The notes under the pieces were generated by a model that saw nothing but the letters and a program-made list of their open reading frames with translations, did no database searches and was not told the DNA's origin. This document shows positions 8,302 through 18,415 of a stretch of DNA of 64,000 nucleotides, piece after piece. The stretch is from Euborellia annulipes (taxonomy: Eukaryota > Arthropoda > Insecta > Dermaptera > Anisolabididae): NCBI GenBank assembly GCA_023213315.1, contig JAKCPI010015774.1, forward strand, positions 1 to 64,000. Reading direction: 5' to 3'. Position numbers and translations under genes: made by a program. The first letter of the stretch is position 1. The number at the start of each line of letters is the position of its first letter.

Positions 8302-10005
8302 TACTTACCAAGCACTTTATGTTGGACTTTAGCTAAGTTTGCGAGAATAAGTCTTTATAAAACAACTTAATTGTAGTTAAATTTATCTTTTCATTTATAC
8401 TTTGCATACATAGAAGTTGTGTGAAAGTTTCAAATTCAGATTGAATATTTTCTAATTGAATTTCTAGAAGATCATTTTCCTTATAGCAGATATCCAAGGC
8501 TTTATAATTTTCATCAAAGAGCAAGTTTTGCTTTTAAAGTTCTAAATCTATTTTTTCTTTTAAGATTTCTATATCATTAAACTCACACTCCTCTTGGACT
8601 TCAACTTCTTTAATACTCAAAAATTTATATAATTCGAATTCTAATTTTTGAAAATTATCTTATAATGTTGCATAATCCCTTTTCAGAGAATCACATTTTA
8701 TTTAACAGTATGGGTGATGTCTTGGAGATCAATTTGTTGAAATTCATCTTCTTTTACAAATTTCAAATGGGTACAGTCGGAATGATTCTCTTTAAAATTT
8801 TCAAATTCCAATTCTACATTTTCGAATCGGAATCTGCTTGGATGAAACAGTCATCTAAAAATAGACAATGATCAAACCATAAAGAGGTTACATTTTTTAC
8901 TTCATATTCCCATTTTAGAAGGAAATAATTCATATCCTTTTTTTTTCATCTTCTTCAAAATCTCTTAGAAACTTGTGTTTTTTTATCCATTTGGGTTATA
9001 AAATCTCTTTCATTTAGTAAGAATTCCGAGGCTAATTTTCGAATATTCTTTTTTAAAGGAGTAATATTGTCTTGAGTTATTATAAGTGGAATATATCCGT
9101 TTGTTGAGATTCATCTTTCATTTCTTTAACAGATTTCTTTAAAAAAGTTGACTCACTTTCCAAGCAATTATTTTCTATTAAACTGCACACTTGCACACTC
9201 TTTTCAACATATTCCGGTGTGTGATCAATTTTGCCCTTTGGTGAAGATTCGAGCATCTCTTTTTGTTTGGTCATATTTAAAATTTTTTCTTTCAGATTAT
9301 CAATACATTTTTCTTGAGAAATATTTTTGTTTCTTTTTTTTATTTTTGACTCTTTTTCTAATTCGAATTCATATTTTTTCAACTGTTCGTTTAGATGGGA
9401 ATTTTTCTTATTAAATTCTAAATTCATATATTTATATTTTTCTCCACAACAGACATCAGTAATATTTTTAATAAGTCCACACAATTGGAGTTTTCTTCAT
9501 TCAATGTGACATCTAAACTTTTGATTTCTTGTTGGATTTGATGATTTAATGAATCTAATTTAGAAGAATACTTACATTTATGATCTGAGGTATCTAAATC
9601 TTTCTCATTTTGAATCTTTAAAGAGGTTTGTTTATATTGACTTTCATCTTTTACATTTTCATATTGATCAAGATTTTTATCCTTATTTAATTTTTGATTA
9701 TTTAACGAAAGTTTTTTTATTTCCATTTTCAATTCATGAATTTCGTCATCTCTCTCACCTAGGATTTTAATTTATTCTTGTTTAGTTTCAAGCAGCCATT
9801 GATATTCATTTTTCAATTGAATATTTTCATTTTCTAAAAACTCAATTTGTAATTTGACATCTTTATCAATTGTTGAATCATTATTTTTATTGTCTAACAA
9901 TTTCAATTCATTCAATAAATTGAATAATTGAACGTGGCTGTAGCTGATATGTTTAATGGAAAGAGGATGCAGCCAAATAATAGAGCCTCTATTCAGTAAC
10001 GAATA

Positions 10006-10063
10006 CTCTTTATTAGGGACGTTTCGGCTGGGATCAACCCTGCCATCTTCAGCCTTCAAAGAG
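10006..10063 (-). ncRNA. Hammerhead-ribozyme-like motif 2 (left arm)
   Basis: Mirror copy of the motif at 10344-10401, read on the minus strand: CTCTTT, GAA, GG, CTGAAGA, T, a GGC/GCC stem II extended by GGG/CCC, GAAA, ACGT, C, CC, internal loop, AAAGAG. It faces away from its partner. Confidence 0.5.
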
Positions 10064-10343
10064 CATATTTATATTTTTCATATATAAATAGAGTTGTCAT
10101 GATTTAACAATACAAGTTGATTGCATTATAGGTCCAATGAATGTAATATTTTCTTAAATACCAACAAGTGATAGATAGCATGAAGATTAAGCTTATATTA
10201 TACTAGCTGCGGTAGGGTTGCCTTCATGCTATCTATCACTTGTTGGTATTTAAGAAAATATTACATTCATTGGACCTATAATGCAATCAACTTGTATTGT
10301 TAAATCATGACAACTCTATTTATATATGAAAAATATAAATATG

Positions 10344-10401
10344 CTCTTTGAAGGCTGAAGATGGCAGGGTTGATCCCAGCCGAAACGTCCCTAATAAAGA
10401 G
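10344..10401 (+). ncRNA. Hammerhead-ribozyme-like motif 3 (right arm)
   Basis: Stem I is GG/CC plus CTCTTT/AAAGAG (10344-10349 with 10396-10401), separated by an internal loop (GAA opposite TAAT). The core is CTGAAGA (10355-10361), one unpaired T, and a stem II of GGC/GCC and GGG/CCC around an A-A mismatch. GAAA is followed by the self-complementary ACGT and C at the predicted cleavage site (10389). A stem III with no loop can only form between two copies, as proposed for dimeric hammerheads. Confidence 0.55.
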
Positions 10402-10525
10402 TATTCGTTACTGAATAGAGGCTCTATTATTTAGCTGCATCCTCTTTCCATTAAACATTCATTCAATAATAAATCTCATACATCGGCGACATCAGACTCC
10501 CCAAGAATCCTCAATACTTCACTTC

Positions 10526-11101
10526 TGATATTAAATTTTAATTTAATTTTAGTAACATATATTTATTTTTAATATAATTTTAAAGAACGTATTACAAAAT
10601 TATTTTTCTCTTTTTAGTACATTTATAATATCGTTGTTTTTTTTGTTTGTTATCTGCTTCGACTTATTTGCTGAACCTTTCGGGATGGAAGGGAAGGTTT
10701 GAATGAAATGTCAGTAATTTGAGTTCTATAGACCTATATATATATATATATATATAACGTAAAGGGATAAATGTAGAAAAATAAAGAAGATTTTTTTTTT
10801 GTTTCTTTTCTCTTTTGTATTTCAATCAGCTCATAGTGTATAGTTTGTAGAATTCCTGAACCTCCGTTGAGGATCTCCTCTTGCCGAACATGAGTTTGTA
10901 TTTGAGATGTTTAAAAAAGGTTGTAAAAAAGGATTTTATTCAAATTTATTAATTAAAGTTAATTATTATTAATTTGAGTTTTATTTTTGAAAGCAATAAT
11001 ATTCAAAAGAAAAATTATTTTGAGTTAAAAGAATTCATAGGATGAGTTCAATTACAACTATCCCAAAAGTGATAAATTGTTTGTTTGATCATATATATTT
11101 A
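10526..11101. other. AT-rich stretch with TA microsatellite
   Basis: AT-rich DNA with a (TA)n tract at about 10736-10756. No gene recognised. It ends at the TAAT target duplication (11102-11105) of the LTR retrotransposon. Confidence 0.5.
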
Positions 11102-11105
11102 TAAT

Positions 11106-11396
11106 TGTAACGGGGTTCGATTAATGGTAACACTGTTTTATTTAGAACGAACTTGAAAAATTAATTAATTATAAATAAAAATGTAAAAGAAAGTATAATG
11201 CCGAACAAAAAATAACAAAATTTGAACAAAGAAAATGAGAATGGCAGTTAAGAATGTTTCTTCTTTGTTCGTATATATGCATCGACGAGGCATCAACGAG
11301 GAGAGTGGAATTCATGTGTAATTTTCAGGGCGCGCGTCGGTCGACCGTGGAGACATCTGTTGGCTAGACGTCTTAGTTGAATAGGCGCGTGTTACA
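11106..11396 (-). repeat. 3' LTR
   Basis: 291 bp, TGTAAC...GTTACA. Compared with the 5' LTR it lacks an 18-bp ATAAAAATAGTT-containing segment and keeps TGTTGGCTAGACGTC, which the other has lost. The rest is identical but for about one base. The pol frame ends inside it, at 11312. Confidence 0.93.
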
Positions 11397-11856
11397 GTCT
11401 CCCCCTCTGGATTACCGGAACGTCCCGTCGGTGATCCAGATTTTGGAACCTTAGGTGGTCTTCCTCGTGCTCGCAGAGGGATGGTTGGCGCTGGCAGCGA
11501 TGAAGTTCTGCAGACAAAGGGAGTAAGGGCGGAGGTATGGTAGGATCCGATAGGAACGCAGCTTTTCGGAAGGGATAGCTGATAGGTGGAGGGAGAAAGT
11601 CTTTTTATTATCTGATATGGACCATCTCTTCTGGGGCGAAACTTCGCTGTGTAGCCCTCCTTTTGGTTACTCGGTTTGTGCGTCTGCACGATGACTAGGT
11701 CGCCGATTTCGTATTCGGGTGCTTCTCTTCGTCGTTGATCTCCATATTTCTTTGAGTGGTCTTGCCGTTTCTCCGTCACTTCTCTCACTTCTTTCAGAGT
11801 GTCGGCGAGCTTCAGGAGGTATGGCTGAATTTGCGGCACGAAGGTGTCTGAAGTGA
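11312..11856 (-). pseudogene. Integrase C-terminal part with GPY/F domain
   Basis: A frame of about 175 residues. It has a helical segment (QPYLLKLADTLKEVREV), then GDLVIVQTHK and RRDGPYQIIKRLSPSTYQL, the GPY/F module found at the integrase C-terminus of many Ty3/Gypsy elements. A Pro/Ser/Arg-rich tail runs into the LTR. It is out of frame with the preceding integrase segment by one base near 11857 (stop TAA after DLRE), so the polyprotein is broken here. Confidence 0.85.
11397..11410 (-). other. Polypurine tract
   Basis: Minus strand CAGAGGGGGAGAC directly before the 3' LTR, the expected plus-strand DNA primer site. Confidence 0.75.
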
Positions 11857-12119
11857 TTACTCTCTCAGGTCCTTCGTAACGTCATCTGGGGTCCGAAGTT
11901 CTCGACCAAAAGTCAAGTAAGCAGGTGATTTTCCAGTTGATTCGTTCTTCACCGAGTTCATGGCGAAACGAATCGAGGGAATCTTCTCGGACCAATTGGT
12001 GTGGTCATTTCCCACTAAAATACCCAATTGAGTCTTTAGGTCACGATTTTTTCGTTCGACCGGATTGCTTTCAGGGTGGTATAGCGAAGTTAAAGCTTGT
12101 TTTATTCCAAGGCAGTGTG
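11857..12119 (-). pseudogene. Integrase catalytic core, distal part (third acidic residue)
   Basis: The segment contains YHPESNPVERKNRDLK, carrying the Glu of the D,D-35-E triad, then NWSEKIPSIRFAMNSVKNES and GKSPAYLTFGRELRTP, a typical end of the gypsy integrase core. It was contiguous with the 12385-13470 part before the MITE at 12120-12384 inserted. The 8-bp duplication GCAGTGTG marks the junction. Confidence 0.88.
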
Positions 12120-12384
12120 CAAGGGCGGATCCAGAGGTGTTTCTCGGGGGGGGGGTAATCTGGTGTGACTCGTCGCACAGCACACTATTTTTTTTTAATT
12201 TCGGTAATTTAAAAGCGCATTCTATACTTCTTTGCCAGAATATAAATACACATCAAATTTTTAAGTATTAATTTTAAAAATTTTACATTAAAAATAAATT
12301 TTTTTGCGAAAAAAAGGTATTTTTTTCGAATCTCGGGGGGGGGGGGTAATTACCCCCTTTACCCCCCCCTTGTATCCGCCCTTG
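12120..12384 (-). mobile_element. hAT MITE family A, copy 2, inside Gypsy integrase
   Basis: 265 bp with termini CAAGGGCGGATCCAG and GTATCCGCCCTTG. An exact 8-bp target duplication GCAGTGTG lies at 12112-12119 and 12385-12392. It is orientated opposite to copy 1. Because it interrupts a recently inserted retrotransposon, it dates family A activity as very recent. Confidence 0.95.
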
Positions 12385-13470
12385 GCAGTGTGTCACTTTT
12401 TGCATGATGCTGCTGACAAATTGGGTCCCGTTGTCTGAAATCATTTTTCGTGGGACACCGTATCGTAGAAAAATCTCATCGATAAGCTTCCGGGCGCATG
12501 CGTCAGCCGATGCTTGCACAAGCGGGAAGAGCTCAACCCACTTGGTGGCTGTATCCTCTATAATGAGAATCCACCTTTCGCCAGTTTTGGTTTCGGGTAA
12601 GGGCCCAAACAGATCAATTGAGATGGTTTCGAATCTTTGACTCATGACTGGAGTCTGTAGCAAACCAGCAGGCTTGAGATTTGTAACTTTGTATTTTTGA
12701 CAATCTGGACAACTTTTGGTGTAGTCGAGAATGTATTTTCGCATTCCTGTCCAGAAGTATCGACTGGCAATTCTTTGAAAAGTTCTCTCTCCTCCGTAGT
12801 GGCCAGCGATAGAAGAGTCATGATACTCTTTCAAAATGTGTAGTCTTTCCTGAGAAGGAACTACCAATTGTGGGTCTTCTTCTTCTTCATCAGGATTGTA
12901 ACGATATAGGACACCGTTATTGATTATATATCCTCTATTTGTCCAGTTGGCATATCCAACACTTTTCGGATCTTCAAAGTCCGAAATTATTTTTTGAAGT
13001 TCTGGATCTTCTAGTTGACCTTTTCGGATATCTTGAGCAGAACGTCGTGGCAGTTCAATTGTTAACGAACAAACTCCACACGTTGACTCAGAACTATCTT
13101 CACATGGTGGGCGTGAGAGTGTGTCGGCAATCACGTTAAATTTTCCAGGTGTATATTCTATTTTAATATTGTAAGGTTGCAAGCTTAGCGCCCAACGCGC
13201 GAGTCTTCCACTCGGTGATTTTAAACTCATTAGCCACTTTAAGGGTTGGTGGTCGGTTCCAATCCGGATTTCACTCCCTTCGATGTAGCCACGGAAATGC
13301 TGGACGGCCCACACAACGGCGAGAGCTTCTCTTTCCGTCGTTGAGTAGTTCCGTTCGGCAGCTGTCAAAAGGCGACTAGCATATTCGACAGGTTGCTCTT
13401 CTTTATCATTTCCTTGTAGAAGCACAGCTCCTAGAGCATAATTGCTCGCATCCGTACGAATGATAAAAGG
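12385..13470 (-). pseudogene. RNase H and integrase N-terminal half
   Basis: The RNase H-like part contains TDASNYALGAVLLQG, EYASRLLTAAERNYSTTERE, HFRGYIEGSEIRIGTDHQPL and the NVIADTLSRPP end. Then comes the integrase HHCC zinc-binding region (EYHDSSIAGH...CPDCQ), the first catalytic Asp in SIDLFGPLPETKTGERW and the second in ISDNGTQFVSS. A TAA stop at 13471-13473 separates it from the RT remnant in the same frame, so a single nonsense change breaks the polyprotein. At the 3' side it runs into the MITE. Confidence 0.92.
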
Positions 13471-13473
13471 TTA

Positions 13474-14617
13474 CGTTTCGTCTGCCTGTCTTAAGATAGG
13501 TGATGAAGTAAGAAGATTTTTCAAAAGATCAAACGATTTTTGTTGGGGCTCAGTCCAAGACCAAATTACGTTTTTCTTTGTGAGATCAGTTAATGGTCGT
13601 GCGACATCAGCGAATTTCGGCACAAAACGTCGGTACCAGGAACATGTTTGTAGAAAACTTTGAAGATGTTTAACATTCCTAGGAATAGGCATGTCTTTAA
13701 TAGCAGAAATCTTTTCTGGATTTGGTTTAATCCCAGATGTTGTTATCAGATGAAGTTCCTTTTCAAGAGCTTCTCGTTTCGTTTGTGGTAGGCGATATGG
13801 AGGCATAGCAATCGGTTTATGAGTTCCAGTATCGATACAGTGTTGAACAATAGTTGGGGCTCCCCCTAGAGAAAACGTAATAGCGTTTTTCTGGAGTAAA
13901 CTATTGAGTCGATCTTTATCTTGCGGGATTAATGTCAGAGCTTCATCATCACGAAGTTGTTGAATATTTATTGAAGACACTTGAACTTCAGGATCATTTT
14001 CGACTTGCAGTGTATAAAACTGAGGAGAGTCGGCGAAGTTCCATTTTCTTTCTTTTAGGTTGAGTATGATTCCTGAGTCTTCAAGAAAATCTGCTCCAAG
14101 AATTGTTCGATTGTTTGTTGCGTCAGGAAAGATCATAAATACAGTTTTAATATGACGATCAGCAATTGTGACGACTACTTCAGTTGTCATGATAGTTTCT
14201 CTTAGATTGTGTCCGTCGGCAAGAGTTATTGATACTTCCGATGTTTCAAACTTTTGCCCTTTTTCTTTCAGGATTTTAAACAGTTGGTGGCTAGCAATGC
14301 TTGCTTTAGCAGCTGTGTCAGCGTAACCGGTGCCGTTACTACCGAGTATTTGAATAGGTAGAATGGGTCTGTTACGAAGTTTTAAATTTGTGGATTTTTG
14401 ATCAATTTCAGTTAGATAAAAAGAAGTTTCTTGATTTGTAGGTGTGCACGTTTTGCATTGTGACTTTATTACACCAGGAGCTCCGCATCCATAACAAGAG
14501 ACTGTTGTTTTTGGTGCATCTGCTTGACTAGATGAGACTGGCGTCGACGACGTAGTAGTGGTTGACTGAGAGGGTGCTTTTTGAAAGTGTGATGACGTTG
14601 TCTTTTTTATCTTCTTT
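13474..14617 (-). pseudogene. Protease and truncated reverse transcriptase
   Basis: It starts near a second Cys motif, CYGCGAPGVIKSQC, where Val replaces the usual His of a CCHC knuckle. The protease site reads YADTAAKAS (DTA rather than DTG) with the downstream ILGADFLEDSGI flap-type motif. RT begins with PPYRLPQTKREALEKELHL and then jumps directly to TTSGIKPNPEKI and the SWYRRFVPKFADVARPLTDL connection. The fingers and palm, including the catalytic YxDD box, are missing. The deletion is in frame, so the rest stays readable. This copy cannot make active reverse transcriptase. Confidence 0.9.
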
Positions 14618-15418
14618 TTACATATCTATTTCATGTCCAAATGCTTTACAAAATTCACATCGACGTCGAAGTTTTTGTTTTGGTTTTTCACAATCTTGAT
14701 TTTGAAATTTTTTATTAGTAAATTCGTTTTTCTTATTCGTAGATTCGGTTGTTTCCTTTAGCGTCTCTTCAACTGATCGAGCTTCTTGAATTAGTTGAGA
14801 GAAACTGATTAGCCTATCTCGTGGTATTCGCTTTCTAATTTTTCGATGTAATATTCCATATATCATATCTAGCTGGGTGGCTTCAGAAAGTGTATTTTCG
14901 GGAAGTTGGGCCAAGAGCGAGCGACATTTATGAACAAAGCTTGAGGTCGTTTCTGAATCAAGTTGCTCTTTGGCAAATAATTCTTTATATATTTTATATG
15001 GTGCCTTTTTAGGTCCAAATATCTCTCTTAAGCTTTCAAGAGCTTGTTTCCAAGTTTTGATAGATTCTTTAACGCCTTTCCACCAAATGGCGGCTTCACC
15101 TTCGAGGAGCATGGACAAGCCTTTTATAGCATTGTCATCGGAAATGTTTGTGCATTCTTTATAAGTTAATATAGCGTCTATAAAGGCGTCTAGGTTTTCA
15201 TTTGGCTCGCCTTTATAACGAGAGGACCACTTCGCAAAATTGCCTGAAGGTTGTTGTTTCAATGTATGAGTTGATGTGCTTGTAGCAGCAAGCTGATCGA
15301 ATAGCATTGATTGCATAGCTTGCAAAAGTGTTTGAAGTTGCTCTGTGGACATCATAACTGGATTCTCCATTTTTTCTTCTGTTTGTTTCTTATTTGTTTG
15401 GTTGTTTTTTGGAGGCAT
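14618..15418 (-). CDS. gag: Gag-like protein (C-terminus frameshifted)
   Basis: About 266 residues starting MPPKNNQTNKKQ at 15418, overlapping the end of the primer-binding region. It contains a capsid-like helical region (GNFAKWSSRYKGEPNENLDA, then LLEGEAAIWWKGVKESIKTW and FGPKKAPYKIYKELFAKEQL) typical of gypsy Gag proteins that form the particle and bind RNA. Near the end, CEFCKAFGHEIDM is a CCHC knuckle whose final Cys is lost to a small deletion that creates a stop. The downstream pol frame is shifted by one. Confidence 0.88.
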   Translation of the reverse strand: MPPKNNQTNKKQTEEKMENPVMMSTEQLQTLLQAMQSMLFDQLAATSTSTHTLKQQPSGNFAKWSSRYKGEPNENLDAFIDAILTYKECTNISDDNAIKGLSMLLEGEAAIWWKGVKESIKTWKQALESLREIFGPKKAPYKIYKELFAKEQLDSETTSSFVHKCRSLLAQLPENTLSEATQLDMIYGILHRKIRKRIPRDRLISFSQLIQEARSVEETLKETTESTNKKNEFTNKKFQNQDCEKPKQKLRRRCEFCKAFGHEIDM

Positions 15419-15436
15419 CACGTTGGGTAGCCAATA
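15419..15436 (-). other. Primer-binding site
   Basis: Minus strand TGGCTACCCAACGTG, two bases inside the 5' LTR. It resembles, with mismatches, the 3' end complement of tRNA-Trp (TGGTGACCCCAACGTG), as used by some Ty3/Gypsy clades. Confidence 0.5.
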
Positions 15437-15730
15437 TGTAACGGGGTTCGATTAATGGTAACACTGTTTTATTTATAAAAATAGTTTTATTTAGAACGAA
15501 CTTGAAAAATTAATTAATTATAAATAAAAATGTAAAAGAATGTATAATGCCGAACAAAAAATAACAAAATTTGAACAAAGAAAATGAGAATGGCAGTTAA
15601 GAATGTTTCTTCTTTGTTCGTATATATGCATCGACGAGGCATCAACGAGGAGAGTGGAATTCATGTGTAATTTTCAGGGCGCGCGTCGGTCGACCGTGGA
15701 GACATCTTAGTTGAATAGGCGCGTGTTACA
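15437..15730 (-). repeat. 5' LTR
   Basis: 294 bp, TGTAAC...GTTACA on either strand, near-identical to 11106-11396. It should carry the element's promoter; a TATATA sequence lies near 15621 (both strands). Confidence 0.93.
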
Positions 15731-15734
15731 TAAT

Positions 15735-16427
15735 GTATATTTTTTTTTTGTTTTAATGCAAAGACTAAAAATCTTTATTCGATAAAAAATTTGGTTTGTT
15801 TAAAACGGTATATTTTAATTTTTCTATCTGTTATTTCGGTTGCCGCAGCATCAATGATTTAAAATAATTATTAAAAATTGTGTGTAAGCGTTTGTGTATT
15901 TTTTATTTGTTTCTCTTTCTCCAAATTCTTCCACAAAGATAAATATTATTTTTCTTAATTATTCTTCCTCCTACTTTCCACAACAATCTCCTTCTCTACT
16001 TTCCACAAGACCTATTTTTATAAATTAAAACCTCTTATTTCTCCTGCTTTCCACAAAGATTTAATTTTTATTTTTATTTTTTTATTACTTCTCCGGCTTC
16101 CACAAAGGTTTATTTTTATAATTTATAATTTACAATAATTTTTTTTTTTATTATTATTATAAAAAAATTTTTTTTTTATTATTTTAAACTGTATACACTT
16201 TTTTTTTTAAATTAAAATTCATCGATCAGCTGTTAGCTTAAGAGAAACAAATAGAAAAAAATTGATATAGAAATTAAAAAATTATTTTCATTATTATTGT
16301 AATTACAAATACATATGTATATATATATATATTTATTTTCAGAACCACACATGGATTCCCGGAATAGGAGACACAATAAAAAAAACCGAATTTCTTCTTG
16401 TAATAATGAAAAAGATTTAAAGCCAAC
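15735..16427. other. AT-rich stretch with a short tandem repeat of 'CTTTCCACAA'
   Basis: Between about 15920 and 16110 the phrase 'CTYCTNCTTTCCACAA' recurs four to five times at irregular spacing (for example TTCTTCCACAAAG, CTACTTTCCACAA, CTGCTTTCCACAAAG). Long T-runs follow. No gene seen. Confidence 0.5.
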
Positions 16428-17949
16428 CAGGGCCGGATTAAAGGGGGGCGGGCGGAGGTGATGGCCGCCTCCTCCTAGAAAAAAATTGAAAATGTTTTAA
16501 AAACTAGAAATTATTATTTTTTGTCTAAATATATATTTTTGCATTTATTTTAAATTATCATAAATCACCTTAACGGTGCTAGTATTTAAAAAATTTTCAT
16601 CCTACAGAGAAGCTCCCCTGTAAATTGAATCTTCCAACCTACCGCCCCCATCGAAAATCGCATCCCGTCCCATGCGACAAAAAAAAGGGACAGGGTCTAA
16701 ATGCAGACATATGCCGAAAAAGACCTTAAGAAAAAAAATTAAAATGAACTCTTTTTGAGTGAAACAAAAATTGATATTTATTTTGAGATTAAAAAATATT
16801 TTCCTAAATTCGATTATTATTTATTTATTTTTTTCTCCCTAAAATTAATGCTAATCGTCAAAAAGCTACGTCCTTGGCCCTTGTTTGAAACGTTTTATTT
16901 ATCACACTCGCTATCAATAATTCAATGAAATACTTGTTTTCTTGAAGATTACTCCACTTAGTATTCATGCAGGAGACACGTTTTTTTATCATTCAACAAG
17001 CATCGATCGACACACTCCGTAACTAAACGGAGAATCAAGTTTTTTCCCTTATGAACTTTTTATATAACAATGTAAGTTATAGAAGTATCTGATTTATTTA
17101 ACGACCTCCGAGTTTTTATTCTATATAATAATAATTCAAAATTTCCTACTTATAATGTGTTGAAGAGATATATGTAATAGCTATGTTATTTTATGTTGTA
17201 TAATAAATATGAATACAGATATTTGAGAAATGATTTGAAGGTGGGAATTAATTTGCGAGTGCAAAATAAGGCGGTTTTATCAATCCCAGACTATAAATCG
17301 ACTTGGTAGAGTTTCCAGGTCTCCTCGAGGCCGTCTTCTTAGTTTTTCTTCTCGTATATTTCCTGCTCGATTTTGTTTTATTTTTAGTAAATTATGGAAT
17401 TGAGAAAAGAGTAGAGGTTTGAAAATAGTTTTTTTTTTTTAGTAAAGTACTAATTTAATATTCTAGAAAAAAACAACTCGGATGGATCTGTATCAAAGAG
17501 AAGTTTTTTCGTTGAACGACCCAATTTTGTAGATTTAAAGAACATAAAAATCTGGCATGGAATTTTTTCCATAAAATCTATACAAGTATATTGATTAAGA
17601 AATTTCATCCTTTATATGTTAAAGAATTCAAATTTATGAGTTAAGATGAGCAAAGGAAAAAAATCAGATCTCTATGACAAAAAATAGAATTTAAAAAACA
17701 TACTCTGAGTTTTCTATCTCTTGTACAATAGTTTCTTTTTATGTGATCCCTTTCGATATTTTATCAAATGGCTCTTCATGATTAACAGCCTGACAATTCT
17801 GATATTACTTTTATAGCCCGTTGTAAATAATTGGTGGGCTTCGGTGTCCATTAAGGAAGGGCTGGCTGTCTCCTCACCTGGGCCAAGGCCTCCGGCCCTT
17901 CGTCTCAACGACACCAAATCACCACCAAATGTTTACTCAGAAGAGATCT
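16428..17949. other. Non-coding stretch with one hAT-like end
   Basis: CAGGGCCGGATTAAAGG at 16428 looks like a hAT-type terminus next to a G-rich subterminal run, but I could not find its partner. The rest is AT-rich. The segment near 17810-17900 is less AT-rich, without a convincing frame. Confidence 0.4.
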
Positions 17950-18415
17950 TCCAATTAACAAAAATAAATTTAGTATCAAACAAATCTTTGAAAATTTAAT
18001 TATCTATTTTTGTACACAGTTTGTTAGTGGATATTGGAAATTGAAACAATTGGAAATGAACATGCGCGGTCCAATAGAAGATTCGATTTAAGGGTACCGG
18101 GACTTAGAACAGAGACTTGTAAAAAGAATCCTCTTTACCGGGCCGTTACTTTTTATAATCGTCTCCCCGTAGAGATTAAGAAAATCGGCAATTTTTCAAA
18201 TTTTAAAAACGAACTAAAAAATTACTTAATTAAAAAATGTTATTATAGTGTAAGTGAATTTATCCAATGTTAATTTAATTAATTATTGTATACAATTATG
18301 TTATTTGCTTTGTAATTTTTATTGTGCATACTGTATTTGACAATTCCAATATTCTTCGGAATCCTATGGAAAATAAATAAATGAAATGAAATAAAAATGA
18401 AAATGAAATGAAATT
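17950..18415 (+). mobile_element. 3' tail of a LINE (non-LTR retrotransposon)
   Basis: The frame 18034-18273 encodes NRRFDLRVPGLRTETCKKNP, then LYRAVTFYNRLPVEIKKI and FKNELKNYLIKKCYY. This matches the short C-terminal motif (LY..A...YN.LP..I....F...LK..L) found at the end of many LINE reverse transcriptases. It is followed by a 3' UTR and a tail of AAATAAATGAAATG repeats ending near 18415, the usual LINE 3' terminus. 5' truncated, as most LINE copies are. Confidence 0.7.

Larger units (their letters stand above)
9951..10456. repeat. 506-bp palindromic element with two hammerhead-like motifs
   Basis: Arms 9951-10185 and 10222-10456 are inverted and nearly identical over 235 bp. The 36-bp loop contains, on the minus strand, GCAACCCTACCGCAGCTAG, the 3' end of the Helitron family seen at 55988. 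Similar ATTCATTCAATAA sequence on both outer flanks (about 9907 and 10457) may be a target duplication. The element sits inside the coiled-coil pseudogene. Confidence 0.85.
8330..10525 (-). pseudogene. Decayed long coiled-coil protein gene
   Basis: On the minus strand, peptide segments of one style follow each other through several frames. From upstream to downstream these include LRILGESDVADV near 10520, NELKLLDNKNNDSTI, ERDDEIHELKMEIKKLSLN, KYKYMNLEFNKKNSHLNEQ, SIKEVEVQEECEFNDIE and NDLLEIQLENIQSEFETF. All are Glu/Lys/Leu-rich with heptad-like spacing. In-frame TAA stops interrupt otherwise continuous reading at 9772-9774, near 8537 and near 8658. A 1-nt frameshift lies near 9470, and the palindrome at 9951-10456 splits the 5' part. 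Short real introns could explain some breaks, but not all. Possibly a structural or centrosomal-type protein; family not identified. Confidence 0.6.
11106..15730 (-). mobile_element. Ty3/Gypsy LTR retrotransposon, defective, minus strand
   Basis: The element is bounded by LTRs that begin TGTAAC and end GTTACA, and flanked by the 4-bp duplication TAAT (11102-11105 and 15731-15734). Domain order on the minus strand is gag, protease, truncated RT, RNase H, integrase, GPY/F, the Ty3/Gypsy order. The LTRs differ by about one substitution and two small indels, so insertion was recent. Yet pol has lost the RT core and carries frameshifts and a stop, and a hAT MITE sits in the integrase. It therefore probably moved with proteins supplied by another copy. 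The Cys-rich knuckle and protease style resemble elements common in arthropods; clade not assigned. Confidence 0.93.
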
